The notes beneath the pieces were generated by a model. The model was not told the origin of the DNA, did not search any database, and saw only the letters and a list, made by a program, of their open reading frames with translations. Of a stretch of DNA of 64,000 bases, positions 1-7,705 are shown piece after piece. This DNA comes from Nocardia jiangxiensis NBRC 101359. GTDB taxonomy: Bacteria; Actinomycetota; Actinomycetes; Mycobacteriales; Mycobacteriaceae. The translations under genes were made by a program, and so were the position numbers. The stretch is from contig NZ_BAGB01000013.1 in NCBI RefSeq assembly GCF_000308615.1, positions 1-64,000 on the forward strand. Reading direction: 5' to 3'. How positions within the stretch are numbered: the stretch's first letter is position 1; every line of letters starts with the position of its first letter.

Positions 1-2
1 CG

Positions 3-1385
3 GGTCCGAGTGGCCTGCCGCAGCGTGAGCCCGGCGCCAACGGCCTGCCCAAGCGCGGACCCAACGGTCTGCCGCAGCGTGGTCCGGGTGGTCTGCCGCA
101 GCGCGATGCCGCGGGTAACGGTCTGCCGCAGCGTGGTCCGGGTGGTCTGCCGCAGCGCGATGCCGCGAGTGACGGTCCGTCCCAGCGCGATACGGCGGGC
201 AACGGTTTGCCGCAGCGTGATTCGGCTGCGCCGCAGCGTGATACACCGGGCACCGGTCTGCCGAAGCGGGATCCGCTGAGCGGGGATCTCCCGCAGCGCG
301 ATGCCGCGAGCAATGCGCTGCCGCCGCGGGATCCGTCCGCCGGTGGTCTCCCGTCGCGCGAGGGTGGTCAGCCGGGCGCGAACGGTCTGCCCCAGCGTGG
401 TCCGGGTGGTCTGCCCCAGCGCGATGCCGCGGGTAACGGCCTGCCCCAGCGCGAGAACACGGGTAACGGTCTGCCGCAGCGTGACGGCAACGGTCTGCCC
501 AAGCGGGAGAGCCCCGGCCTGCCGAAGCGGGAGAGCACCGACAACGGCCTGCCCAAGCGCGATCCGCTCACCGGTGACCTGCCCAAGCGCGATCCGCTCA
601 CCGGAGATCTGCCCAAGCGCGATCCGCTCACCGGAGATCTGCCCGAGCGTGATCCGCTGACAGGTGATCTTCCGCAACGTGATTCGAGTGGTAACGGCCT
701 GCCGCAGCGTGACTCCGCCGGAACCGGCCTGCCGCGTCGCAGCGCCACTCCGCCCGGATTGCCGCAGCGGAATTCGGCGGAAACCGAGCCGCCGCAGCGG
801 GATTCGGGTATAACCGGTCTGCCGCAACGCAAGCCCGGTGCCGGACTGCCGCCGCGTCCGCTGCCGACGCCCGGCCTGAGCCTGCCGCCTGCGGATCGAT
901 CGGCCGAGAACACAGACAAGGGGGAGGACCTGGGCGAGGGCCGCGAACGCGGTCGCCACAGCTTCAAGTCCAACCCGCAGAAGACGGCCGCGTTCTTCCA
1001 GACGCGGTTGCAGCCCACCGAGGACACCCAGTCGTCGATGGCCGACAGCCCGATCTTCGCGGAGATGATGTCGGCCTGGCTGGCGGATCCGAACTCGGAT
1101 CGGTCCGAGGTGGCTGCCGCCTTCGAGTCGCCGGGCGACGAGGGTTGGGAGGCCGCCCGCCGGGCGGTCGAGGCGCCCTCGGACAAGCGCACCGCATCCG
1201 GACTGCCACAACGTGATCCGGGTAACCGGCTCGTGCCCGGTGGTGTCGGTGGCAAGGTCGATCGGGTACCGAGCAACCGCGACCCCGATTCCATCAGGTC
1301 AAGTCTGAGTCGTCACCAGCAGGGCGTCCGGGATGGCCGCGCAATGAAGGCAATGAACCTTACCGGAGATAAAGGAGACCGATGA
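3..1385 (+). CDS. C-terminal part of conservon sensor histidine kinase with PQR-type repeat tail (5' truncated by window)
   Basis: The frame is open from the first bases, so the gene begins upstream and only its C-terminal tail (about 460 residues) is visible. The tail has more than 30 copies of a short motif of the form GLPQR or GLPKR, mostly followed by Asp or Glu, separated by 2-8 Gly/Asn/Ala/Ser-rich residues. A non-repetitive Ser/Ala/Glu-rich segment of about 140 residues follows. No kinase motif (H, N or G box) is visible. The identification rests on position: the next three genes are roadblock, DUF742 and GTPase genes, the invariant partners of a nitrate/nitrite-sensor-type histidine kinase (CvnA) in actinomycete conservons. 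Kinases of this class often carry long disordered basic tails. The stop overlaps the next start (ATGA). It could be another protein, but the context is strong. Confidence 0.75.
   Translation, partial: GPSGLPQREPGANGLPKRGPNGLPQRGPGGLPQRDAAGNGLPQRGPGGLPQRDAASDGPSQRDTAGNGLPQRDSAAPQRDTPGTGLPKRDPLSGDLPQRDAASNALPPRDPSAGGLPSREGGQPGANGLPQRGPGGLPQRDAAGNGLPQRENTGNGLPQRDGNGLPKRESPGLPKRESTDNGLPKRDPLTGDLPKRDPLTGDLPKRDPLTGDLPERDPLTGDLPQRDSSGNGLPQRDSAGTGLPRRSATPPGLPQRNSAETEPPQRDSGITGLPQRKPGAGLPPRPLPTPGLSLPPADRSAENTDKGEDLGEGRERGRHSFKSNPQKTAAFFQTRLQPTEDTQSSMADSPIFAEMMSAWLADPNSDRSEVAAAFESPGDEGWEAARRAVEAPSDKRTASGLPQRDPGNRLVPGGVGGKVDRVPSNRDPDSIRSSLSRHQQGVRDGRAMKAMNLTGDKGDR
561..680 (+). repeat. 30-bp in-frame tandem repeat within the kinase tail
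   Basis: Four near-identical 30-bp units begin at 561, 591, 621 and 651. Each encodes [10 protein letters not shown] or a one-residue variant (last K to E, then Q). DNA identity between units is much higher than between the other repeats of the tail, so this part looks recently amplified and may vary in copy number between strains. Confidence 0.85.
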
Positions 1386-1795
1386 ACCCCGATCTAGGTG
1401 GTACGAACCGTCAGCTGGACTGGCTGGTTTCGAACTTCGCCAACGAGGTTCCTGGCGTCGCTCATGCCGTGCTGGTTTCGGCGGACGGTCTGTTGATGGC
1501 CGCGAGCGCCCAGTTGCCCGTGGACCGTGCCGAGCAGCTATCCGCAGTGACCGCCGGGCTGGCCAGCCTCTCGGTGGGTGTGTCGAACCTGTTCGAGGGC
1601 GGCACAGTTCTGCAGTCGGTGGTCGAGATGGAACACGGCTACCTATTGCTGATGGCCGTCGGTGACGGTTCCTATCTGGCCGTGCTGACCAACACGTCGT
1701 GCGACATCGGCCAGGTCGGCTACGAGATGGCGTTGTTGGTTGAGCGGGTGGGCCAGACGGTTCAGGCGACGCCTCGCGTCACGATGGGTTCCTGA
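1382..1795 (+). CDS. Roadblock/LC7 domain protein (conservon CvnB-type)
   Basis: A 137-residue protein with a single roadblock/LC7 fold, the family that regulates small Ras-like GTPases of the MglA type. The region around residues 10-110 ([19 protein letters not shown], later [19 protein letters not shown]) is typical of the family. The start ATG overlaps the kinase stop (ATGA) and follows a good AAAGGAGA ribosome site, so it is translated with the kinase. In Streptomyces the equivalent CvnB protein is part of a membrane-linked complex with the kinase, DUF742 protein and GTPase. The partner here should be the GTPase at 2158-2760. Confidence 0.93.
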   Translation: MNPDLGGTNRQLDWLVSNFANEVPGVAHAVLVSADGLLMAASAQLPVDRAEQLSAVTAGLASLSVGVSNLFEGGTVLQSVVEMEHGYLLLMAVGDGSYLAVLTNTSCDIGQVGYEMALLVERVGQTVQATPRVTMGS

Positions 1796-1802
1796 TGGTG
1801 GG

Positions 1803-2177
1803 ATGGACATAGACAACCAGCGCGTGGGGAGCGCCGAGCCGAGCCTCGTACGCCCGTACTCACTGACCGCCGGCCGCACGCGGCCGACGGTCGAGTTGGC
1901 GTTGGAGGCCCTCGTCGCAGCGCAAGCGGTCGCCTTCGAGCGGCAGTTCGAACTCACCAATATCGAGACGTCAATCGTGGAGTTGTGCAGGGAGTCGCCA
2001 TCGGTTGCCGAACTGGCTGCCCGGCTGGGTATCCCGATCGGGGTGGCACGTGTTCTCGTTGCCGATCTCATCGAGGCCGGACATGTACGAGTCTCGGCGA
2101 CATTGAAGGACGACTCGAGCGACGATGAACGTCGCGAGCTGATCGAAAGGGTTCTTAGTGGACTCCGGCGTATTTGA
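1803..2177 (+). CDS. DUF742 protein (conservon CvnC-type)
   Basis: A 124-residue DUF742 protein. It begins with an RPY..TAGRT segment (residues 16-25) and ends in a winged-helix-like region (VAELAARLGIPIGVARVLVA) characteristic of the family. The frame stays open upstream to 1740 inside the roadblock gene. The ATG at 1803 is chosen because it lies 7 nt after the preceding stop and has a GGTGGG-like ribosome site. It is the third gene of the kinase-roadblock-DUF742-GTPase operon. Its biochemical role is not established; it is thought to link the roadblock/GTPase module to the membrane kinase. Its 3' end overlaps the GTPase gene by 20 nt. Confidence 0.92.
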   Translation: MDIDNQRVGSAEPSLVRPYSLTAGRTRPTVELALEALVAAQAVAFERQFELTNIETSIVELCRESPSVAELAARLGIPIGVARVLVADLIEAGHVRVSATLKDDSSDDERRELIERVLSGLRRI

Positions 2178-2760
2178 TTCGACGGCCCAGGTCGATACCC
2201 GCACCAGTAAACCTACCTCGGCGAAGATCGTGGTCGCGGGCGGTTTCGGTGTGGGCAAAACGACCCTGGTCGGTGCGGTCTCGGAGATCGTTCCGCTGCG
2301 CACCGAGGCATTGGTGACCAATGCCAGTGTCGGGGTCGACAGCCTGGCCGCCGTGCCGACGAAGAACACCACAACGGTGGCGATGGACTTCGGCAGGATC
2401 AGCCTCGCCGATGACCTCGTGCTCTATCTGTTCGGTACACCGGGGCAGTACCGCTTCTGGTTCATGTGGGACGACCTGATCCGCGGCGCCATCGGCGCCG
2501 TGGTGTTGGTCGACACCCGCCGGCTGGAGGACAGCTTCGCCGCCGTCGATTATTTCGAGGCGCGCAGCCTGCCGTTCCTGGTCGCCATCAACGAATTCGA
2601 TGATGCGCCCAGGTATCCGACCGAGGACATCCGGCAGGCGCTGGCCGTCCCGGCGGACGTGCCGATCATGTCGATCGACGCGCGTCGGCGGGAGCCGGTC
2701 AAGCAGGCGCTGGTCTCGGTTACCGAGTACGCGCTGCGCAAGGTCGTACAGGGCTACTGA
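2158..2760 (+). CDS. Small GTP-binding protein (conservon CvnD-type)
   Basis: A 200-residue Ras-like GTPase of the conservon family. It has a Walker A/G1 loop (GGFGVGKTT, around residue 27), a G2/G3 region with FGTPGQYRFW and a G4-like NEFD where NKxD is usual. The NEFD form is normal in this family. It starts at a GTG inside the end of the DUF742 gene, so the two are translationally coupled. It is the output switch of the four-gene module, expected to cycle between GTP and GDP under control of the roadblock protein. Targets are unknown. Conservon GTPases are often followed by a P450 gene; here they are not. Confidence 0.93.
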   Translation: MDSGVFDSTAQVDTRTSKPTSAKIVVAGGFGVGKTTLVGAVSEIVPLRTEALVTNASVGVDSLAAVPTKNTTTVAMDFGRISLADDLVLYLFGTPGQYRFWFMWDDLIRGAIGAVVLVDTRRLEDSFAAVDYFEARSLPFLVAINEFDDAPRYPTEDIRQALAVPADVPIMSIDARRREPVKQALVSVTEYALRKVVQGY

Positions 2761-2770
2761 GCCCGGCGAG

Positions 2771-2812
2771 ACAGGGTCGCGAGCCCTGCCTGCCGGAGCA
2801 GGGCTGCCCTGT
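2771..2812 (+). terminator. Hairpin after the conservon, possible terminator
   Basis: An 8-bp stem AGCCCTGC/GCAGGGCT (2782-2789 with 2798-2805) is nested in an outer 6-bp stem ACAGGG/CCCTGT (2771-2776 with 2807-2812). It begins 11 nt after the GTPase stop. There is no T-tract, as is common in high-GC actinomycetes. The rest of the 2761-3055 gap shows nothing else except the dispersed repeat at 3032-3050. Confidence 0.45.
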
Positions 2813-3031
2813 GCTCCGCGGCGTGTTCCGGCGCCACGGGGTGATCACACCAGTCGCACCCCCGCCGGGGATGCGCACGTCCGATCCGAGTGGGTCGGAC
2901 GCGTCGCGTATCCCGGGCAAGGGTGCGACTGTCCGTGACTCGATGAGGGCTGTGGTCCATTAGCTCTCGCTGTCACGAACGCCGTGTAGCGGATCACCCA
3001 CGCCGCCGCGAACATATCCTTAACTCGATCT

Positions 3032-3050
3032 GCCGGAGCGAAGCGGAGGC
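3032..3050 (+). repeat. Dispersed 19-bp repeat carrying a Shine-Dalgarno sequence (copy 1)
   Basis: GCCGGAGCGAAGCGGAGGC, identical to the reverse complement of 48802-48820 and one mismatch from that of 48839-48857. Its GGAGG (3045-3049) lies 6 nt before the proposed accD3 ATT start. Confidence 0.75.
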
Positions 3051-3055
3051 CAAAA

Positions 3056-4594
3056 ATTCAGTCTGCGCGAGAGTTGTTGGCGGAGTTGCTCGATGCCGGT
3101 TCTTTCGTGAGCTGGGATCGGTCGCCGGTGGAGGTTGCGGCGGGGGCCGAGTATCGCGAGGACTTGCGGGCGGCTGCGGATCGTTCGGGGGTGGACGAGT
3201 CGGTGGTGACCGGTGAGGGCCGGTTGCGGGGGCGGCGGATCGCCGTGATCGCTTGTGAGTTCGGGTTTCTCGCGGGATCGATCGGGGTGGCCGCGGCGGA
3301 GCGGATCGTGCTGGCGGTAGAGCGGGCAACCGAACTCGGGTTGCCCCTGGTGGCCTCGCCGACCTCGGGCGGCACCCGGATGCAGGAGGGCACAGTCGCT
3401 TTCGTGCAGATGGTGAAGATCGCCGGGGCCGTGACGATACACAAGGCGGCCGGGTATCCGTATCTGGTGTATCTGCGCGATCCGACGATGGGCGGGGTGT
3501 TCGCGTCCTGGGGTTCGTTGGGGCACATGACATTCGCCGAGCCGGGCGCGTTGATCGGCTTTCTCGGGCCCAGGGTGTATCGGGCGCTGTACGGACGGCC
3601 GTTTCCCGAAGGTGTGCAGACCGCCGAGAATCTGTACCGCAACGGGGTCGTCGACGGCGTGGTGCCGGTTCGGGTGTTCCGGCGGATCGTGCATCGGGTG
3701 TTGAATGTTGTGAATAATGTTCAGGGGCAGGGGATTTCGGATTCCGACCGGTCTGGATCGAGGACGGCCGTCGAGAGCACCGGATCGGATGATGCGAAAT
3801 ACCCTGTGGAGCAAACGGGTTCGAGCGCAGATCGATCCGCCTGGGATTCGGTGCTGATCTCCCGCCGCCCGGACCGCCCCGGCATACGCGAACTGTTGCG
3901 CCATGTGACGGACCGAGTTCCGTTGAGCGGCACCGGTCAAGGCGAATCGGATCGGACCGTCGTATTGGCGCTGGCCCGCTTGCGTGGCCGCCCGTGTGTC
4001 GTGTTCGGACACGATCGCGCGGGGCAGACCGGCGAGAACACCATGGGCCCGGCCGCATTACGGGAGGCGCGGCGCAGTATGCAATTGGCCGCGGAACTGC
4101 ACCTGCCGCTGGTGCTGGTGATCGATACCGCCGGTGCGGCACTCTCGCGCGAGGCCGAGGAACGCGGCCTGGCCCCCGAAATCGCGCGCTGTCTGGCCGA
4201 TCTCATCACGCTCGAGACGCCGACCGTCTCGGTGCTGCTGGGACAGGGCAGTGGCGGTGGCGCACTGGCTCTGCTTCCGGCCGACCGGGTGCTCGCCGCG
4301 ACGCACGCCTGGCTCGCGCCGCTGCCGCCGGAGGGCGCCAGCGCCATCGTCTTCCGTGATACGGAGCACGCACCCGCGCTGGCCGACGCGCAACGTATCT
4401 GCGCGGCCGATCTGCTGGCCGACGGTGTGGTGGATCGCATCGTGCCCGAATATCCGGACGCCGCGGACGAATCGGTCGACTTCGCCCGTCGCATGGTGAG
4501 CACGATCGCCGCCGAACTGACCCGGTTGGACGGCCGATCGGCGGACGAACTCGTGCTCGTTCGGCAGCAGCGGTACCGCCGCCTCGGTCTGTGA
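3056..4594 (+). CDS. accD3: Fused acetyl-CoA carboxyl transferase AccD3-like protein (probable ATT start)
   Basis: About 512 residues. The N-terminal half is beta-carboxyltransferase-like (SGGTRMQEG, ASWGSLGHMTFAEPGALIGF). The C-terminal half is alpha-like (LGQGSGGGALALLPADRVLA, PPEGASAIVFRD). A Ser/Asp-rich linker at residues 215-260 joins them. This is the layout of M. tuberculosis AccD3, which transfers carboxyl from biotin carrier to acyl-CoA for malonyl-CoA-type supply; its exact substrate is not settled. No ATG or GTG exists between the in-frame stop at 2987 and the conserved region. The first usual codon is TTG at 3074, which lacks a ribosome site and would give a protein shorter than the homolog. 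ATT at 3056 follows GGAGG by 6 nt and restores the expected length. Next to echA6-type genes as in mycobacteria, but here on the same strand as echA6. Confidence 0.88.
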   Translation: MQSARELLAELLDAGSFVSWDRSPVEVAAGAEYREDLRAAADRSGVDESVVTGEGRLRGRRIAVIACEFGFLAGSIGVAAAERIVLAVERATELGLPLVASPTSGGTRMQEGTVAFVQMVKIAGAVTIHKAAGYPYLVYLRDPTMGGVFASWGSLGHMTFAEPGALIGFLGPRVYRALYGRPFPEGVQTAENLYRNGVVDGVVPVRVFRRIVHRVLNVVNNVQGQGISDSDRSGSRTAVESTGSDDAKYPVEQTGSSADRSAWDSVLISRRPDRPGIRELLRHVTDRVPLSGTGQGESDRTVVLALARLRGRPCVVFGHDRAGQTGENTMGPAALREARRSMQLAAELHLPLVLVIDTAGAALSREAEERGLAPEIARCLADLITLETPTVSVLLGQGSGGGALALLPADRVLAATHAWLAPLPPEGASAIVFRDTEHAPALADAQRICAADLLADGVVDRIVPEYPDAADESVDFARRMVSTIAAELTRLDGRSADELVLVRQQRYRRLGL

Positions 4595-4669
4595 TGAGCG
4601 CGGACCCGCGCGCCAACACGCTCCGGGGCGTTCGTTGACGGTTGGACGAACCGCTTCTACCGTCGAATT

Positions 4670-5527
4670 GTGACCTATCGCAGCGAGACCAGCGCCGTCC
4701 CCTCGATCGTCCTGAACGACGGGTCCGTGATTCCGAGGCTCGGCTTCGGTGTCTTCCAGGTTCCCCCGGGGGATGCGGCAGCGGCGGTCACGTCGGCGTT
4801 GGAGGTCGGATACCGCAGTATCGACACTGCGGCCGTCTACGCCAACGAGGCCGGAGTGGGTGATGCGGTGCGCAAATCCGGCCTGGACCGTGACGAGGTC
4901 TACCTCACCAGCAAGCTGTGGAATTCCGAGCAGGGCTACGACTCCACGCTGCGCGCCTTCGATGCCACCATGGCCGAGCTGGACATGGATTATCTGGATC
5001 TGTACCTGATCCATTGGCCGGTGCCCGCCGCCGATCGGTGCGTGGACACGTTCCGCGCGATGCAGGAGATCAAGTCGCAGGGGCGGGTCGGATCGATCGG
5101 TGTGTCGAATTTCACTCGCGAACATCTGGAGCGGCTGATCGGCGAGACCGGGGAGACTCCGGTGTTGAACCAGGTCGAGTTGCACCCCAGCCTGGCGCAG
5201 CCGGAACTGCGCGCCTTCCATGCCGAGCACGGCATCGCGACCGAGGCGTGGGCCCCGCTCGGGCAGGGCTCGGAGCTGAAGGATCCGACGATCGGCTCGA
5301 TCGCCGCGGAGGTCGGCCGCAGTCCCGCCCAGGTGATCATCCGCTGGCATCTGCAGCTGGGCAATGTGGTGATTCCCAAGTCGGTGACGCCGTCCCGGAT
5401 CGAGGAGAACTTCGACGTGTTCTCCTTCGAGCTGAGCTTCGAGCAGATGCAACTCATCTCCGCGCTGGACACCGGCAGTCGGCTCGGCCCGGATCCGGCG
5501 ACTTTCCGCGTCGGCCTGGAGGACTGA
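4670..5527 (+). CDS. Aldo/keto reductase
   Basis: A 285-residue AKR-family TIM-barrel oxidoreductase, likely NADPH-dependent, acting on carbonyl compounds; closest in style to 2,5-diketo-D-gluconate reductase (AKR5-type) proteins. The catalytic tetrad is visible: Asp52, Tyr57 (DTAAVY), Lys82 (TSKLWN) and His115 (LIHWP). The cofactor-binding segment IPKSVTPSRIEENF is near residue 240. The start is GTG at 4670, close to the typical N-terminus. It lies 75 nt after accD3 and ends adjacent to the convergent flavin oxidoreductase. The physiological substrate cannot be told from sequence. Confidence 0.93.
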   Translation: MTYRSETSAVPSIVLNDGSVIPRLGFGVFQVPPGDAAAAVTSALEVGYRSIDTAAVYANEAGVGDAVRKSGLDRDEVYLTSKLWNSEQGYDSTLRAFDATMAELDMDYLDLYLIHWPVPAADRCVDTFRAMQEIKSQGRVGSIGVSNFTREHLERLIGETGETPVLNQVELHPSLAQPELRAFHAEHGIATEAWAPLGQGSELKDPTIGSIAAEVGRSPAQVIIRWHLQLGNVVIPKSVTPSRIEENFDVFSFELSFEQMQLISALDTGSRLGPDPATFRVGLED

Positions 5528-6856
5528 TCACACGCGGCGCAGGCCGAGGTGCTCGGTGAGTTCCACCGCGGCGGCCCGGCCCGCGCGGTTCGCGCCGATG
5601 GTGCTGGCCGACGGGCCGTAGCCGAGCAGATGGATGCGCGGATCGGCGGCGACCTGCGTCGCGAGCCGGCCGGTCATGGTGATGCCGCCGCCCGGTCCGC
5701 GCAGCCGCAGCGGCGCGAGATGATCGAGCGCACTGCGGAATCCGGTGGCCCACAGGATCACCTCGGCGGGCTGGAAGGAGCCGTCCGCCCAGCGCACGCC
5801 GTCCGGTTCGATCCGGGTGAACATCGGATGCCAGTCCAGTACGCCGCGCGCGCGTGCGGCACGAATCCGGTCGTCGACCGGTAGTCCGGTCACCGACACC
5901 ACCGAGCGGGGCGGCAGTCCACGCCGCACCCGATCCTCGACCATCGCCACCGCGCGCCGCCCGGCCTCGCGGGTGAATTCTTCGGTGCGCCAGCGCGGTT
6001 CGGTCCGCGACGTCCAGGTCGTCGTGGTCACCTGCGATATCTCGTCGAGCAACTGGACCGCCGAAATTCCGGCGCCCACGACCACCACGTGCCGCCCGGC
6101 GAACTCTTCGGCGGTCCGATAGTCGTGGGCATGCAGTTGCCGCCCCCCGAACGTCTCGGCGCCCGGATAGTAGGGGATGAAGGGCTTCTCCCACGTTCCC
6201 GTCGCATTGATCAGCCCCCGCACCCGCAGCGTCGCCTCTACCGCGTCGGAAACCTTTGCCGCATCGGCGGATTCGCTGTTCGGATCCGGATGTCCGTTCA
6301 TCCGCGCTGCGGCCGTTCGATACGCCCCGTCGGCATCCGCGTCGGAATATCGTGTTGCACTGCCGTATTCACTCGCCGGTCCGGTCGTCTCGGCCGATGT
6401 GTGAGGTGTCGGGTCGGCCGGCTCGCCGGAGGGCGGTGTCGTAGCGCCCGGGGCGGTCTCGGCGTGCAGTAGTCCGTCGACGGATTCGGTGGGGCAGGTG
6501 CTGGGGGTGGCGCGGTCGCAGACCACGCGGACCGTGGTGGGCCGGTGGACGCGCAGGTCGTAGCGCTGCTCGTAGCGGGCGTAGTACTCCGGGATGGCGG
6601 TGGCGGCCTGGGCGTGTTCGGAGCCGGGTCGCAGCACCTCGGCGAATGCCATTCCTGGGAGGTCGTGTACGCCGTTCACGGTGGTGAGGGTGAGCGAGGG
6701 CCAGCGGAACTGCCAGGCCCCGCCGGGGCCCGGTGCGTGATCGATGATGAGAAAGTCCTGTTCGGGGCGCAGCCCGAGGCGTCGGAGGTGGTATCCGGCG
6801 GACAGTCCGGCCTGTCCGGCGCCGATCACCAGGATGTCGGCATCGGGTGCGGTCAC
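5528..6856 (-). CDS. FAD/NAD(P)-dependent oxidoreductase (flavin monooxygenase-like) with a low-complexity insert
   Basis: A 442-residue protein with two Rossmann fingerprints: GAGQAGLSAG near residue 12 (FAD) and VVGAGISAVQLL near residue 250 (NADPH). A monooxygenase-like FGGRQLHAHDY motif precedes the second. The GTG at 6856 is chosen because the FAD motif begins at once. A start at 6955 would overlap the divergent echA6-like leader. Residues 115-205 are an Ala/Thr/Pro/Ser/Asp-rich stretch with no recognisable fold, interrupting the domain between the two nucleotide-binding sites; I would expect the family to be about 350-370 residues without it. Substrate unknown. It is divergent from the echA6-like gene and shares its promoter region (6857-6979). 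Confidence 0.85.
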   Translation of the reverse strand: MTAPDADILVIGAGQAGLSAGYHLRRLGLRPEQDFLIIDHAPGPGGAWQFRWPSLTLTTVNGVHDLPGMAFAEVLRPGSEHAQAATAIPEYYARYEQRYDLRVHRPTTVRVVCDRATPSTCPTESVDGLLHAETAPGATTPPSGEPADPTPHTSAETTGPASEYGSATRYSDADADGAYRTAAARMNGHPDPNSESADAAKVSDAVEATLRVRGLINATGTWEKPFIPYYPGAETFGGRQLHAHDYRTAEEFAGRHVVVVGAGISAVQLLDEISQVTTTTWTSRTEPRWRTEEFTREAGRRAVAMVEDRVRRGLPPRSVVSVTGLPVDDRIRAARARGVLDWHPMFTRIEPDGVRWADGSFQPAEVILWATGFRSALDHLAPLRLRGPGGGITMTGRLATQVAADPRIHLLGYGPSASTIGANRAGRAAAVELTEHLGLRRV

Positions 6857-6979
6857 GGCCGCCACAGTACCGCGAAGTGCGTCGGGTGCGGCCGGGCAAC
6901 CACGCGCCGCATACAGTGAAGGTTGTCCGAGGCGAGACGATGTGTCCGAGCCCACTACCGTACGAACCGGGGAGGCCCC

Positions 6980-7705
6980 TTGCTCGCAGTGAGCCGCGAT
7001 GGTGACGTGGTCACCATCGAATTACAGCGTCCGGAGCGCCGCAACGCGCTCAACGAGGAATTGGTGGGGAGGCTGCGCGAGGCCGTGGTCACCGCGGCGG
7101 CGGATGCCCGGGTGATCGTGCTGACCGGTCAGGGCACCGTCTTCAGCGCGGGCGCCGATCTGAACGGGGTGTACTCGGAGACCTTCCTGGACGCCCTGAT
7201 GGGCATGTTGTCCGCGATCGAGTCGGTGCCGGTGCCGGTCATCGCCGCACTCAACGGTCCGGCGCTGGGCGGCGGCGTGCAGCTGTCGCTGGCCGCGGAT
7301 CTGCGGGTGATGGCCCCGGACGCCTACATCGGTATCCCGGCCGCGAAAATCGGTGTCTCCGTGGACCGTTGGACCGTGCGCCGGTTGGCCTCGATCATCG
7401 GCGGCGGCCCCGCGCGCAGCATCCTGCTGGGCCTGGACACCATATCCGCTTCCGACGCATACACTTTCGGCTTCGCGAACCGGATCGGAACGTTGGACGA
7501 CGCGCAGGGCTGGGCCAAGTCGATCGCCGAGCTGGCCCCGCTGTCACTGCGTCATCTCAAACTGGTGCTCAACGACGACGGCACGCGCGATCCGCAGTCA
7601 TCGGCGCAGCGTGAGGCGCTCGAGGCCGCGTGGAGCAGCGCCGATGCACAGGAGGCGCGCATGGCACGGCAGGAGAAGCGTCCGGCGAAATTCGAGGGGC
7701 GTTGA
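6980..7705 (+). CDS. echA6: EchA6-like crotonase-fold protein
   Basis: A 241-residue crotonase superfamily protein. LQRPERRNALN, FSAGADLNG and the oxyanion region NGPALGGGVQLSLAADLRV are conserved. The two glutamates of true enoyl-CoA hydratases are replaced: Gln follows GGGV where Glu is usual, and IPAAKIG replaces the PE segment. The same losses occur in mycobacterial EchA6, a non-catalytic acyl-CoA-binding protein proposed to shuttle fatty acyl-CoA into FAS-II/mycolate synthesis. The C-terminus (ARMEKRP-like, here ARQEKRPAKFEG) also matches. TTG at 6980 is chosen as start, with GGAGG 4 nt upstream. The stop overlaps the next ATG. Confidence 0.88.
   Translation: MLAVSRDGDVVTIELQRPERRNALNEELVGRLREAVVTAAADARVIVLTGQGTVFSAGADLNGVYSETFLDALMGMLSAIESVPVPVIAALNGPALGGGVQLSLAADLRVMAPDAYIGIPAAKIGVSVDRWTVRRLASIIGGGPARSILLGLDTISASDAYTFGFANRIGTLDDAQGWAKSIAELAPLSLRHLKLVLNDDGTRDPQSSAQREALEAAWSSADAQEARMARQEKRPAKFEGR

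Noticed and set aside
3..1220. Repeats resembling a CRISPR array
   Set aside because: Repeats are short, in frame, variable and coding; there are no uniform spacers and no cas genes.
368..1294. A 308-residue frame on the minus strand opposite the kinase tail
   Set aside because: It mirrors the repeats on the other strand and has no recognisable domain.
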